64,000 nucleotides of DNA from Chryseobacterium glaciei (GCF_001648155.1 NZ_CP015199.1:124001-188000), one strand, 5' to 3'; counted from the first letter of the stretch, positions 1 to 9,893 are shown. The notes: generated by a model from the sequence alone, not told the origin. Translations and numbers: made by a program.

Positions 1-82
1 TATTTTTCATTTTAAAATCAATTTAATTATTGCTATCATTTATCTCTTAATTTGTATTAATCCGCGTTTACATGATCAATAA

Positions 83-532
83 TTAGAAAAAAACGATCCA
101 TAAACAAAGAATAGAGAAAATGAAAATCATTATCAGAATGATAATTGTTTTCCTCTTTTTGTTTTCCTGTTTTCTTTCAAGCTGTGGGATTAATTGGCTT
201 TCTAATACTGATAACTTTTCCTGAATGATCTTATAATCAGCATCTGCACGATATTGCTCTATCGAAAGCTTTTTACCTAAAAAACTCACTCCTACATCTA
301 TTTTATCTGTGAAGGCATCGATGATCTTGAAATCAGCCCGATAAGGATATAGAACTTCTTTGAAACCAGTATTTCTTTTTTTTGAAGTATGATGAAGAAT
401 GGCATTGATATATATCGTTGCTGTATCAGTTAATCTGATCACTTCAATTTTGACGTCCTCGACATTTTCGGAATATGAAAACTTCAAGAGATCTTCAGCA
501 TTAAAAATAGCTTCTTCAAGTACAGGTTTCAT
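83..532 (-). CDS. Hypothetical tail-anchored membrane protein
   Basis: 149 residues, family not recognised. The N-terminal ~120 residues are soluble and mixed alpha/beta. They are followed by a basic stretch (about 118-127, ERKQENKKRK) and a single hydrophobic segment to the C-terminus (about 128-149), so the protein is probably a C-tail-anchored membrane protein facing the cytoplasm. There is no signal peptide. It lies 11 nt downstream of the outer-membrane barrel gene in the same orientation, so the two are probably cotranscribed. No catalytic motif is visible. Confidence 0.6.
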   Translation of the reverse strand: MKPVLEEAIFNAEDLLKFSYSENVEDVKIEVIRLTDTATIYINAILHHTSKKRNTGFKEVLYPYRADFKIIDAFTDKIDVGVSFLGKKLSIEQYRADADYKIIQEKLSVLESQLIPQLERKQENKKRKTIIILIMIFIFSILCLWIVFF

Positions 533-543
533 ATCTCAAGAAA

Positions 544-1137
544 TTAAAAGATATAAAATATACTGCCCTGAATTACAGCATTTTTAAAGTCAGGTTTAAC
601 GGATGAAGATGTAAACTTCCCAACATCAGTAAATCCATAATAGTATCTCGCTCCAATTCCTAATCCTTTTACCGGACCGGTTTTGAATTGATAACCAAGA
701 CCGGCAACCGCACCCCCGTCAATTTTATCAGCAAACTTCTCAAATCCGGTATTCTTTGCATCTTCGATCAAGATATTTGCCTGACCGCCTATCTCACCGT
801 ACAATCCAATATTCGAATGGTATTTTAAAAGTATCGGAACTGAAAAATAAGATAGTTTGAGATCCTTATCCCCTACAGCAAAACCATTTTTAATTTTTGC
901 ACCCTGAGTAGAATAGAGAAACTCTTCCTGTATAGACCATTTCTCAGTAAGAGCAAAATTTACAATAGCTCCGGCATGAAAACCGGTCAAGCCTTCTGTT
1001 TCAAAACTAGCACCTTCAAAATTGCTGTAATTGGCTCCGGCTTTTAATCCAAAGTGAAATCTGCTCCATAAACTTTGTTGCCCAAATGCAGCATGGCTCA
1101 CTAACAGGGTGGCAGCCACTAAAAATACTTTTTTCAT
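544..1137 (-). CDS. Outer-membrane beta-barrel protein (PorT-like family)
   Basis: About 197 residues from the chosen ATG at 1137 (MKKVFLVAATLL...), which gives a clean signal peptide ending at AFGQQ; an upstream in-frame ATG at 1191 would put a non-signal extension in front. The mature part has alternating beta strands with the LKAGANYSNFEG and GLGYQFKTGP patterns of the Bacteroidota 'porin family / outer membrane protein beta-barrel' group and ends in aromatic FYIF, as barrel proteins do. It probably folds as a small 8-stranded barrel. A -7 box TAGTTTTG lies at 1162-1169 on the minus strand, so transcription would start just upstream of this ATG. Its precise function is unknown. Confidence 0.8.
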   Translation of the reverse strand: MKKVFLVAATLLVSHAAFGQQSLWSRFHFGLKAGANYSNFEGASFETEGLTGFHAGAIVNFALTEKWSIQEEFLYSTQGAKIKNGFAVGDKDLKLSYFSVPILLKYHSNIGLYGEIGGQANILIEDAKNTGFEKFADKIDGGAVAGLGYQFKTGPVKGLGIGARYYYGFTDVGKFTSSSVKPDFKNAVIQGSIFYIF

Positions 1138-1169
1138 TGTTTTAAATTTTAAATTCTGGGACAAAACTA

Positions 1170-1503
1170 TAAGGATTGTATTTTCTAACATAGAAAAAAC
1201 AGATTGAAACGGACAAATATTCAGCAGAAGCGGTTATGTGTTAACAAACACAATCCCTGTTAATCATAAATAATTTTGTAATACCCTTTGCATAATTAAA
1301 GGAATTTAATCTATAGCAAACTTTAGGGCTAACTTTTGATTTTTCTGCAACATCATACATTGCGATCCAAAATTACCATCTTGGAGTAAGAGATTGGTTG
1401 TGGCATATTTATTTTTGTTTCTATATTAATCACTAATGAATGTTGTGAAATAAGCTGTCTAAAAAAAATGATTCTTTGCTAGAATTAAATTATCAAAAAA
1501 TGC
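1170..1503. other. Intergenic stretch, no gene seen
   Basis: AT-rich DNA between the divergent outer-membrane gene and tetR. No open frame with coding character, no tRNA and no strong hairpin was seen. The right end leads into the tetR promoter/operator. Confidence 0.6.
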
Positions 1504-1534
1504 TTGCATAATTGAACAGTGTTCAGTAAATTTG
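1504..1534 (+). promoter_or_regulatory. tetR promoter with embedded operator
   Basis: TTG at 1504-1506 and TAAATTTG at 1527-1534 (TAnnTTTG) are separated by 20 nt, which fits the Bacteroidota -33/-7 promoter. The perfect inverted repeat TGAAC-AGT-GTTCA at 1513-1525 lies inside the spacer, so a bound repressor would block the polymerase. A near-identical repeat precedes the efflux operon at 2285-2297. Autoregulation by the adjacent TetR is inferred. Confidence 0.75.
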
Positions 1535-1650
1535 CATCGTAGATATTTTTAAAATAAAATGATTCAGTATAAAAATTGATGTCTGTATAATCATTTTATT
1601 TTTTCTATTAGATATAATTAAAACAAACCTAAATTAAACCTTTAAATATT

Positions 1651-2262
1651 ATGAGCATCACAGATAGAAAATATAAGGAAAAGCTGGAAATGCGTAAGCG
1701 TATTTTAAATGGGGCACGTAAAATTTTCCTTGAGAAAGGATATGAAAATACGAGTATGCGAAATATTGCGAGCGAAATTGATTACAGTGCAGGCACACTC
1801 TATTTTCACTTTAAAGATAAAAGTGAAATTTTTCACGAACTTCATAAAGAGGGATTTCGTCTGTTACTTGATCAGCTGAAAGTGTTGGACAGCGTTACAG
1901 ATCCCTTTGAGCGTCTGAAAGCGGTAGGTAAAGTATTTATAAAATTTGCACAAGACAATAAGGATTATTATAACTTAATGTTTCTGGTTGACGAATCATC
2001 ATCCGACACTTCTGAAAGTGGCGGTTTTCAAATTGCACAGGAAGCAATCAATCACCTCTTGGAACTTATTAAAGAATGTCAGAAAGAAGGCAGATTTAAA
2101 AATATGGACGCTGAATATTTCACCTTTATGTTCCTGTCATCCATACACGGGATATGTGCACTTTTCTGTAAGGAACGCACACTCAACTTTGTAAATAAAA
2201 CAAATGATGAACTAATGATGAATGGCTATGATTGTTTTGTTTCACTTCTTGAAAAAGGGTAA
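1651..2262 (+). CDS. TetR/AcrR family repressor of the RND efflux operon
   Basis: 203 residues. The N-terminal TetR helix-turn-helix (about 12-58) shows the family pattern: KIFLEKGYENTSMRNIAS, then SAGTLYFHFKDKSEIF. The C-terminal two thirds is all-helical and would bind a ligand and dimerise. It sits 45 bp upstream of the tolC-like gene in the same direction, and both it and the efflux genes carry a TGAAC-n3-GTT(C/T)A inverted repeat in front. It therefore probably represses itself and the pump, with release by a pump substrate. The ligand cannot be read from sequence. Confidence 0.9.
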   Translation: MSITDRKYKEKLEMRKRILNGARKIFLEKGYENTSMRNIASEIDYSAGTLYFHFKDKSEIFHELHKEGFRLLLDQLKVLDSVTDPFERLKAVGKVFIKFAQDNKDYYNLMFLVDESSSDTSESGGFQIAQEAINHLLELIKECQKEGRFKNMDAEYFTFMFLSSIHGICALFCKERTLNFVNKTNDELMMNGYDCFVSLLEKG

Positions 2263-2284
2263 TCCTTTTTTTTATCCTATAATT

Positions 2285-2297
2285 GAACACTGTTTAA
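2285..2297. promoter_or_regulatory. Operator before the RND efflux operon
   Basis: TGAAC-ACT-GTTTA, 12 of 13 bases identical to the reverse complement of the perfect repeat in the tetR promoter (1513-1525). It lies 10 bp before the tolC-like start codon. This is probably a second binding site of the TetR protein encoded just upstream. Confidence 0.65.
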
Positions 2298-2307
2298 ATT
2301 TATTACA

Positions 2308-3675
2308 ATGATTAAATACTATCGAAAAAAACTAAGTTTGTGTTGCTACTTGGTTATTTTGTTAAGTTTTGCAACACAACCTATTGAAGCTCAGAATAAG
2401 TTGGATGATTACATCAAGCAAGGCATCGAATCCAACCAGAGCATCAAGCAACAGTCATTTATTCTGGAAAGAAATGTCTATGCGCTGGGTGAAGCAAAAA
2501 GTATGTTTTTGCCCAATGTTTCTTTTTCAACAACTTACACCAAGGCAGACGGCGGTCGTACCATAGATTTCCCAACAGGTGATCTTTTAAACAACGTCTA
2601 CTCTACCCTTAATCAAATGACGGGAAGCAGTTCATTCCCACAACTTGAGAATCAGAGTATTCTTCTGAATCCTGACAATTTCTATGATGCAAAATTCCGT
2701 ATTACCCAACCTATTTTGAATGCAGAATTAGGTTATAATAAAAAGATCAAGTCAAAACAGATTGATCTTCAGAAAACGGAAATAGTATTATACAAAAGAG
2801 AGTTGGTCAAGGAGATAAAAACTGCTTACTATAACTATCTCAAGGCTACGAATGCCACAAAGATCTATCAATCCTATCTAAAATTAGTCAGTGAAGGAGA
2901 AAGAGTCAATAAAAAACTATTTGATAACGGAAAAATAAACCGGACATCAGTGATCAGAAGCCAAAATGAAGTTTCAAAGATCAATGCTTCCATTATTGCA
3001 TCACAGAAAACTGAGGAATCAGCACAGTATTATTTCAATTTCCTTCTCAATCGTCCATTAACAGACACCATCTTAGTTGATGATATCAATACATTGCCGG
3101 ATGATGCGCAACTGTTCAATGAGAATGTCACCAATCGTGAAGAATTATCTAAACTTAAAATCTCAAAAGACATCAATAATGATCTGACAGGACTTGCCAA
3201 GTCTTATCTTATTCCCAAGATAGGAGCTAATCTGGATTTGGGTTCACAAGGTTTTGACTGGAAATTCAATCAAAAAAACAGGTATTATTTATTAGGTATT
3301 TCATTAGAATGGAATCTTTTCGCTTTTGGAAAGAACACCTATCGAATCAAACAATCTATTGCCGAAAATCAAGCAATTACCTCACAAACCGATTACGTGC
3401 AGCAGCAGCTTCTTACAGAGCTAAAAGTACGTCAAGCCAATATGGAAAGTGCGGTCGCACAATACAAAGCAGCGCAGTCGCAATTAAAGACAAGCCAGAC
3501 CTACTACGGTGATATGGCAAAACTCTACAAGGAAGGAATGACGATCTACATTGAGCTTTTGGATGCTCAAAATCAATGGATAGACGCCCAATTAAAATCT
3601 AACATAACATTATTTGACACGTGGATCGCTTACACAGCCATTGAACGAGCCAATGCCAGTTTTAACATACAATAA
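2308..3675 (+). CDS. TolC-family outer-membrane efflux channel
   Basis: 455 residues with a signal peptide (hydrophobic core about 11-27, ending at IEAQ). The rest has the long alpha-helical heptads and duplicated structure of TolC/OprM channels, including the terminal LYKEGMTIYIELLDAQNQWIDAQL motif region, in which the second helical hairpin is typical. The length is usual for the family. It is the first gene of a three-gene efflux operon with 6 bp to the adaptor gene, and it would form the outer-membrane exit duct of the pump. Confidence 0.92.
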   Translation: MIKYYRKKLSLCCYLVILLSFATQPIEAQNKLDDYIKQGIESNQSIKQQSFILERNVYALGEAKSMFLPNVSFSTTYTKADGGRTIDFPTGDLLNNVYSTLNQMTGSSSFPQLENQSILLNPDNFYDAKFRITQPILNAELGYNKKIKSKQIDLQKTEIVLYKRELVKEIKTAYYNYLKATNATKIYQSYLKLVSEGERVNKKLFDNGKINRTSVIRSQNEVSKINASIIASQKTEESAQYYFNFLLNRPLTDTILVDDINTLPDDAQLFNENVTNREELSKLKISKDINNDLTGLAKSYLIPKIGANLDLGSQGFDWKFNQKNRYYLLGISLEWNLFAFGKNTYRIKQSIAENQAITSQTDYVQQQLLTELKVRQANMESAVAQYKAAQSQLKTSQTYYGDMAKLYKEGMTIYIELLDAQNQWIDAQLKSNITLFDTWIAYTAIERANASFNIQ

Positions 3676-3681
3676 TATCCT

Positions 3682-4728
3682 ATGAAAAAAATTCAATCAA
3701 CATTTATTGCTCTTGCATTCATCTTGTCATCTTGCAGTGAAAAGCATCCCGACAAAAATCCGATGGGTCAACCTGATATCATCTCTGTAAAAGTATCGTC
3801 TTTATCATCACAAGAAGTTCCCAACTCTATCTTGGCTACCGGACTTGTAAGTACAGAAGATCAGGCCAATTATTCATTTAAAATTGGAGGTGTCATCAGC
3901 CGAATATTTGTAAATGAAGGACAATTCTTCCGTAGAGGACAACTACTTGCAACACTGAACACGACTGAAATTGCTGCCGGATTAGCCCAGGCTGATCTGA
4001 ATGTTGCTAAGGCACAACGTGATTACAACAGAGCCAATAACCTTTACAAAGACAGCGTTTTCTCGCTGGAACAATTACAGAATACAAGAACATCATTAGA
4101 AGTTGCCCAAAAATCAAAACAGGCGACTGCATTCAACGAGCGGTACACCAAGATATACGCCGTTTCTGATGGATTTGTTGCCAAGAAAATAGCCAATGAA
4201 GGCGAAATTATCAGTGGCGGAATGCCTGTATTTTTAACTAATTCCACTCAAAAGAATAATAGCTATTTGTTAAAAGTGGGTGTAACCGACCGTGAATGGG
4301 CAGCAATCAAGATGGGACAATCTGCAAAAGTAACGCTTGACGGTTATCCCGATTATACATTTGAAGCTACAGTTTTCAGAAAATTACAGGCTGCGGACAG
4401 AGAAATAGGCTCATTTCAGATAGAATTAAAATTGAAACTTGACCAGGTCATTCCTGCGGTAGGAATGTTTGGAAAAGCGGAAATAAAAACAGAACAGACC
4501 GAAAAATCAATAGTTGTTCCTTACAATGCCCTTGTAGAAGCAGACGGAGAACAAGCGTTTGTATTTACACCAACCGGTAAGAACAGAGTTAAGAAGGTTC
4601 CCGTAAGCATCTTAAAATTTGACAATCAAAATGTCTTTCTTAAAGAAAAACCTTTAGGAATTGATAAGATCGTCATTTCTAACAGCGCTTACCTCAATGA
4701 ACAATCTATTATTAAAATCATCAAGTAA
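3682..4728 (+). CDS. RND efflux periplasmic adaptor lipoprotein
   Basis: 348 residues. Lipobox ILSSC puts the lipidated cysteine at residue 18, so the protein is anchored in a periplasm-facing membrane leaflet. Membrane-fusion-protein order is visible: a lipoyl half motif (GGVISRIFVNEGQFFRRGQLLATL), a short helical hairpin (about 100-145), the second lipoyl half (DGFVAKKIANEGEIISGG), a beta-barrel domain (GYPDYTFEATV) and a membrane-proximal domain. It would join the TolC-like channel to the RND pump encoded 2 bp downstream. Confidence 0.92.
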   Translation: MKKIQSTFIALAFILSSCSEKHPDKNPMGQPDIISVKVSSLSSQEVPNSILATGLVSTEDQANYSFKIGGVISRIFVNEGQFFRRGQLLATLNTTEIAAGLAQADLNVAKAQRDYNRANNLYKDSVFSLEQLQNTRTSLEVAQKSKQATAFNERYTKIYAVSDGFVAKKIANEGEIISGGMPVFLTNSTQKNNSYLLKVGVTDREWAAIKMGQSAKVTLDGYPDYTFEATVFRKLQAADREIGSFQIELKLKLDQVIPAVGMFGKAEIKTEQTEKSIVVPYNALVEADGEQAFVFTPTGKNRVKKVPVSILKFDNQNVFLKEKPLGIDKIVISNSAYLNEQSIIKIIK

Positions 4729-4730
4729 TT

Positions 4731-7700
4731 ATGAAGATCACGAATTTCTCCGTTAAAAATTATCAGTTTACGCTGATCATATTTGTTCTGGTAGCTGTGG
4801 TAGGTATCCTGACGCTGTTCACGATGCCAAGATCAGAAGACCCGACGACAGATCCGCCACAATACCTGATCACTGTCATCTATCCGGGTACAAGTCCGAA
4901 AGATATGGAAGAACAGGTGGTGAAACCTATTGAAAACAAGATATATGGACTTGAAAATATCGATAAGATACTCACCACTGTTGAAGATGGTGTAGCTGCC
5001 ATACAGGTCAAGTTCAAATACGGCGTTGATGTAGACAACAAATATCAGGAGATCTCAACAGAGATCAATGCGCTGAAGAACAGTGAACTTCCTAAAGATA
5101 TTTATCTGATCAAAACTGAAAAAATATCGTCTTCAGATGTCAAGATATTGCAAGTGGCTTTGGTCTCCAATACGGTTTCAGGCAAAACACTGAGAGATAA
5201 AGCCGATCAGTTAAAAACGCAGCTTGAAAAGATCACCAATCTAAAGGAAGTAAAATATGCGGGAATTCCTGAACAGGAAATAAGGATTGATCTGCAGTTG
5301 GATAAACTGGCGCAGCTAAAAATCCCATTGAACCTTGTAATGGGAAGCCTCCAAAGTGAAGCTGCTGATATTCCCGGGGGAAGTATCAACCTTGAAAGTA
5401 AGGTTTTCAATGTAAAAACGAGCGGAAAATTTAAGAATGTAGAAGACGTTTCCAATACGGTCATCTACAACGCAAACGGTAAAATCGTTTACCTGAAGGA
5501 TGTGGCAAAAGTCAGTTATAAAGATGGTACTGTCAATCACATCACACGACTGAACGGTAACCGATGTATTTTGGTAACCGCAGCAATGAAAGACAATGTA
5601 AACATCAGCAAGGTAAAAGACGAATACACTCCTATACTTGAAGCGTACAATAAAACCTTGCCGGAAAACATCAAAATGGTTAAGAATTTTGATCAGGCAG
5701 ATATGGTTTCGAAACGTTTAGGACACTTGGGTTTTGACTTTGCTTTAGCGATACTTTTAGTGGTAATCACTTTACTGCCTTTGGGATTCAGAGCTTCCAT
5801 TATTGTGATGATTTCTATACCATTATCTCTTGCTTTGGGATTGATTACGATGAATCTTATGGGCTATTCCCTCAATCAGCTGAGCATTGTTGGTTTGGTA
5901 GTAGCACTGGGACTGTTAGTGGATGACAGTATTGTAGTCGTTGAAAATATTGAACGATGGCTGCGGGAAGGTCATTCCAGAAAAGATGCCATCCTGAAAG
6001 GAACCAAACAGATCGGTGTTGCTGTGGTTGGATGTACCGCTACTTTGGTCATTGCATTTTTGCCATTAGCTTTTTTACCTGATATTGCCGGTGAATTTAT
6101 CCGCAGTCTTCCTATGGCGGTAATGACAAGTGTGCTGGCATCAATGATTGTTGCATTGACTTTAGTTCCATTTTTAGGAAGTAAAATATTAAAGACACAT
6201 ACCCACGGTGAAGGAAATTTTTTCCTAAAAAATCTACAGAAATTTTTAAGTTATTCTTACAAAGGCATTATGCCAATCGCTTTAAAATGGCCAAAAGTAA
6301 CAATAGGAATTTCAATTGGGTTGAGTGTATTGGCATTTTTTCTTTTTTCTTTAGCAGGTTTCAAACTATTTCCCACTTCTGAAAAACCAATGTTTTTAGT
6401 AAATATCAAAATGCCTCTGCAAGCTGATATTCCTGAAAGTGACCGTGTCACCAAACTTATTGAAAAAGAACTGAAGAAGGAGAAAGAGATCGTTTATTAC
6501 ACCGCAAACGTTGGTAAAGGAAACCCACAAATTTATTATAATGTACATCAACAAGATATAAAGCCTGACTTTGCCCAGATTTTTGTTCAGATGGATGAAG
6601 AGGCTAGTCCTGATACAAAGAAAGAATTAATAAAAAAGCTTCGAAACAAATTTTCAGATTTCCCCTACGCAAGGATTGAAGTTAAGGATTTCGAACAGGG
6701 AACTCCAATAGAAGCCAATATTGTCGTGAGAGTCTTCGGCGAAAATCAGGATACTTTGCGATCGATTTCATTTAAAGTGGAAGAACTTTTGCGAAAACAT
6801 CCCGGAACATTTTACATCAATAATGAACTGAATGTTTATAAATCTGATATCAAAATAAAAATTGATAAAGAAAAAGCTCGAACATTAGGCGTGATGACGA
6901 GTGATGTAGATAAAGTAATCCGTATGGCTGTTGCTGGATTAAATGTGGGTGATTATATTGATGATAGAGGTGATTCCAGAAATGTGGTCATTACCCTTCC
7001 CCGGGAAAAGTTTTCAAACTTAAATGCACTTAAAAATTTATATGTCAATAATATTCAGGGTATCCCTGTACAAATTGACCAGATAGCAACCATCGGCTTT
7101 GAGAAATCCCCTACCGCTATCAATCATTTTAATAAATCTCGATTTGTTAAAGTTACCTCATTGACAAAGGATGGTGTATTAGCAAATGACATATTAAAAG
7201 ATATTGTTCCGCAACTAGACAAAATGAAACTACCCGCAGGATATTCCTATAAACTGGCAGGAGAAAAAGAATCTGAAGGCGATACCTTGGGAGGGAATTT
7301 TCTTTCCGTCATTATCCTAAGTGCATTTCTTTTTGTAGCCGTTTTACTACTTCAGTTCAAAACATTCAAAGGAATCATTATCGTATTGTCCATCATCCCA
7401 TTGGGAATTCTAGGTGGTGTTGTTTTACTGCTACTCACAGGAAATCCAATGTCATTGGTATCTATTATTGGTTTTATAGGTTTATCCGGGATTCAGGTCA
7501 AAAACTCTCTGTTATTGGTTGATTTTACAAACCAGCTTAGGCTTGAGGGTCACAGTATCGATGAAGCGATAAACATCGCTGGCGAAACACGTTTTCTGCC
7601 CGTAGTTTTGACTTCAATTACTGCCATTTGTGGGCTCTTGCCAATTGCATTAAACCCAAATCCATTAATCGCACCACTCGCCATCGTATTGATTGGAGGT

Positions 7701-7784
7701 TTAATAAGCTCCACTATATTGTCAAGAATCGTAACACCCGTGATGTACAAATTGATTCCTCCACAGCTGGACGAAAAAATATAA
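4731..7784 (+). CDS. RND efflux transporter, inner-membrane pump (AcrB/MdtB-like)
   Basis: 1017 residues, full length for the HAE-RND family. TM1 follows residue 12, large periplasmic loops lie at about 33-330 and 550-850, and TM clusters lie at about 335-490 and 855-1010. TM4 carries LGLLVDDSIVVVENIERWL, with the two aspartates of the proton relay, and the second half has the matching GFIGLSGIQVKNSLLLVD. It exports drugs, detergents or other amphiphiles in exchange for protons. It is the third gene of the tolC-adaptor-pump operon under the upstream TetR. The substrate is unknown; metal-type HME motifs were not recognised. Confidence 0.93.
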   Translation: MKITNFSVKNYQFTLIIFVLVAVVGILTLFTMPRSEDPTTDPPQYLITVIYPGTSPKDMEEQVVKPIENKIYGLENIDKILTTVEDGVAAIQVKFKYGVDVDNKYQEISTEINALKNSELPKDIYLIKTEKISSSDVKILQVALVSNTVSGKTLRDKADQLKTQLEKITNLKEVKYAGIPEQEIRIDLQLDKLAQLKIPLNLVMGSLQSEAADIPGGSINLESKVFNVKTSGKFKNVEDVSNTVIYNANGKIVYLKDVAKVSYKDGTVNHITRLNGNRCILVTAAMKDNVNISKVKDEYTPILEAYNKTLPENIKMVKNFDQADMVSKRLGHLGFDFALAILLVVITLLPLGFRASIIVMISIPLSLALGLITMNLMGYSLNQLSIVGLVVALGLLVDDSIVVVENIERWLREGHSRKDAILKGTKQIGVAVVGCTATLVIAFLPLAFLPDIAGEFIRSLPMAVMTSVLASMIVALTLVPFLGSKILKTHTHGEGNFFLKNLQKFLSYSYKGIMPIALKWPKVTIGISIGLSVLAFFLFSLAGFKLFPTSEKPMFLVNIKMPLQADIPESDRVTKLIEKELKKEKEIVYYTANVGKGNPQIYYNVHQQDIKPDFAQIFVQMDEEASPDTKKELIKKLRNKFSDFPYARIEVKDFEQGTPIEANIVVRVFGENQDTLRSISFKVEELLRKHPGTFYINNELNVYKSDIKIKIDKEKARTLGVMTSDVDKVIRMAVAGLNVGDYIDDRGDSRNVVITLPREKFSNLNALKNLYVNNIQGIPVQIDQIATIGFEKSPTAINHFNKSRFVKVTSLTKDGVLANDILKDIVPQLDKMKLPAGYSYKLAGEKESEGDTLGGNFLSVIILSAFLFVAVLLLQFKTFKGIIIVLSIIPLGILGGVVLLLLTGNPMSLVSIIGFIGLSGIQVKNSLLLVDFTNQLRLEGHSIDEAINIAGETRFLPVVLTSITAICGLLPIALNPNPLIAPLAIVLIGGLISSTILSRIVTPVMYKLIPPQLDEKI

Positions 7785-7874
7785 TTATCTAAAAACAAAA
7801 TTAAAGACTTGTAGCAAAATCACACAACTTGTTTGTAGAGAAACACATTAACTAAACAATCAAAATTAAATATT

Positions 7875-8771
7875 ATGAAAATTAAAAACGTCACAGTATT
7901 TGGATCCGGTGTACTCGGTGCACAGATTGCATTTCACACAGCTTATCACGGATATAATGTTACATTATTTGATATCAGTGATGAATTGTTGAAAAATGCC
8001 AAACTAAAGTTTGAGCAGTTCAAACCTATGTATCAACAAGATATAAACGCTGCCCTCCTCGATTTGGAGGCTGCTGTATCAAGAATAAGTCTAACGACAG
8101 ATTTAGCAGAATCAGTAAAAGATGCTGATCTTACTATCGAAGCAATCCCCGAAAATATTCAGATAAAGAAGGATTTTTATACTAAATTAGGGATTGTGGC
8201 ACCGGCAAAAACTATTTTCTGCACCAACTCATCTACGTTGTTACCAAGCCAATTTGCTGCTGAAACAGGAAGACCGGAGCGATTTTTAGCACTGCACTTT
8301 GCAAATTATTTATGGAAGAACAATGTGGCTGAAATTATGAGCCATTCCGGTACAGATCCTGAGGTTTTTGAAAAAGTGGTACAATTTGCTAAAACGATTG
8401 GTATGTTAACAATACCAATCTATAAAGAACAACCGGGATATGTGATGAATTCCCTTCTGGTGCCTTGGTTAATAGCAGGACTAGATTTATACCGAAATGG
8501 TATTGCAGATGCATCCTCTATTGACAAGACCTGGATGAAAACCGTAGGAGCGGATCTGGGACCTATGGCTATGGCGGATCTTGTAGGAATGACCACCGCA
8601 TATAATGTTTCTAAGTCCTATGCAGAATTGACTGGTGAGGAGATATGGAAAGAAAGACGAGATTTCTTGAAAGAAAACTTTATTGATCAAAACAAGCTCG
8701 GTATCTCTACTGGAGAAGGTTTCTACACGTATCCAAACCCAGCCTATCAAGCAGTTGATTTCCTAAAATAA
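7875..8771 (+). CDS. 3-hydroxyacyl-CoA dehydrogenase, single-domain type
   Basis: 298 residues. The N-terminal Rossmann fold starts FGSGVLGAQIAFHTAYHGYNVTLFD (GxGxxG NAD site with the acidic residue ending strand 2). The dehydrogenase core has CTNSSTLLPSQFAA and LHFANYLWKNNVAEIM, where the catalytic His of the HFxNP-type motif is kept, followed by a C-terminal helical domain. It would oxidise an L-3-hydroxyacyl-CoA with NAD+. There is no crotonase domain, so it is not an FadB-type fusion. It begins 90 bp after the pump gene and may be read through from that operon. Confidence 0.85.
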   Translation: MKIKNVTVFGSGVLGAQIAFHTAYHGYNVTLFDISDELLKNAKLKFEQFKPMYQQDINAALLDLEAAVSRISLTTDLAESVKDADLTIEAIPENIQIKKDFYTKLGIVAPAKTIFCTNSSTLLPSQFAAETGRPERFLALHFANYLWKNNVAEIMSHSGTDPEVFEKVVQFAKTIGMLTIPIYKEQPGYVMNSLLVPWLIAGLDLYRNGIADASSIDKTWMKTVGADLGPMAMADLVGMTTAYNVSKSYAELTGEEIWKERRDFLKENFIDQNKLGISTGEGFYTYPNPAYQAVDFLK

Positions 8772-8835
8772 AGTACACACTAAGATATTCATCGCTAAGA
8801 TAAATTAAGTTTTAATCAAATAAACAATACTAAAA

Positions 8836-9609
8836 ATGAAAGAATACATTTTAATTACCGGAGCATCATCCGGTATTGGTTACGAAATGGCAGACCAATT
8901 AGCAGAGAAAGCATATAACCTGATATTGGTTGCCCGTACAGAAAGTAAATTGCAACAAATGCAATCTGATTTAACAAAAAAATATGGTGTTTTGGTTCAT
9001 TATTTTGCTGCGGATTTATCCAATGTAAATGCTGCAAAAGACTTGTATAAAAAGGTAAAAGATGAAAATTTGCTCGTTAGTCATCTCGTAAATAATGCAG
9101 GTGTCGGCAACTATGGTGAGTTTACTGAAACTTCATTGGAAGAAGAACTGAGTATGATTCAACTAAACATTTCCAGTTTGGTAGTATTAACCAAGCTCTT
9201 TTCACAAGATATGGTCAGCCGTAAATCTGGCAGAATTATGAACGTAGGCTCAGTACTTTCATTTTTACCATTCCCCTACTTTGCTGTTTATTCTGCGACG
9301 AAAGCATTTGTATTAGCATTTAGCGAAACACTTGCCGCCGAGTTGGAAGGGACAGGCGTAATCGTTAATTCTCTTTATCCTGGAACAACAGATACTGGCT
9401 TTACGACACCTGATATGCAATCTACGAATCTCCATAAAACCAAACCAATGCATCCAGAGATGGTTGCAGAGCAAGGTATAAAGCATCTCTTAGAAGGAAA
9501 TGGAAAAAAAGTTGTCGGTTTTCAAAACTGGTTTAATTCTAAACTCCCCAATTTTGTTCCTGACAGTATTATGATGAAGATAAAGAAGGGTCTGGCGAGT
9601 CATAAATAA
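8836..9609 (+). CDS. SDR family oxidoreductase
   Basis: 257 residues, a classical short-chain dehydrogenase of usual length. TGASSGIG lies at residues 7-14 (NADP binding, with R at about 34 in VARTES favouring NADPH), NNAGVG in the middle, and the catalytic Ser and Tyr-x-x-x-Lys as GSVLS...YSATK. It follows the hydroxyacyl-CoA dehydrogenase by 64 bp in the same direction. Its substrate is unknown. Confidence 0.88.
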   Translation: MKEYILITGASSGIGYEMADQLAEKAYNLILVARTESKLQQMQSDLTKKYGVLVHYFAADLSNVNAAKDLYKKVKDENLLVSHLVNNAGVGNYGEFTETSLEEELSMIQLNISSLVVLTKLFSQDMVSRKSGRIMNVGSVLSFLPFPYFAVYSATKAFVLAFSETLAAELEGTGVIVNSLYPGTTDTGFTTPDMQSTNLHKTKPMHPEMVAEQGIKHLLEGNGKKVVGFQNWFNSKLPNFVPDSIMMKIKKGLASHK

Positions 9610-9641
9610 GTATAATTACCACTAAAGCAGTGTATTAAAAA

Positions 9642-9893
9642 ATGAAAAGGAAAATCGCATTTGCATTGATAATGGGAGTTATAACGACGGGGATTATATC
9701 TTTTACTGTAATATCTGTTAACATTGGATTTAAACCCAATTTCTTAAAAATCTGGTCGAAGTCTTGGGGTCTTGCATACGTCGTGGCTCTCCCAACAATT
9801 TTAATAATTGCCCCACGCATTCAAAAGTTAGTCGATTATTTATTCGACAAACAAGATAGAGAAGTATCGAAAGACACATCTAAAAATCAGTAG
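9642..9893 (+). CDS. DUF2798 small membrane protein
   Basis: 83 residues with two transmembrane helices (about 5-26 and 43-62) and a charged C-terminal tail. The pattern KIAFALIMGVITTGIISF, then SWGLAYVVALPTILIIAPRIQKLVD, matches the DUF2798 family, whose function is unknown. It is 32 bp after the SDR gene, so probably part of the same transcript. Confidence 0.75.
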   Translation: MKRKIAFALIMGVITTGIISFTVISVNIGFKPNFLKIWSKSWGLAYVVALPTILIIAPRIQKLVDYLFDKQDREVSKDTSKNQ

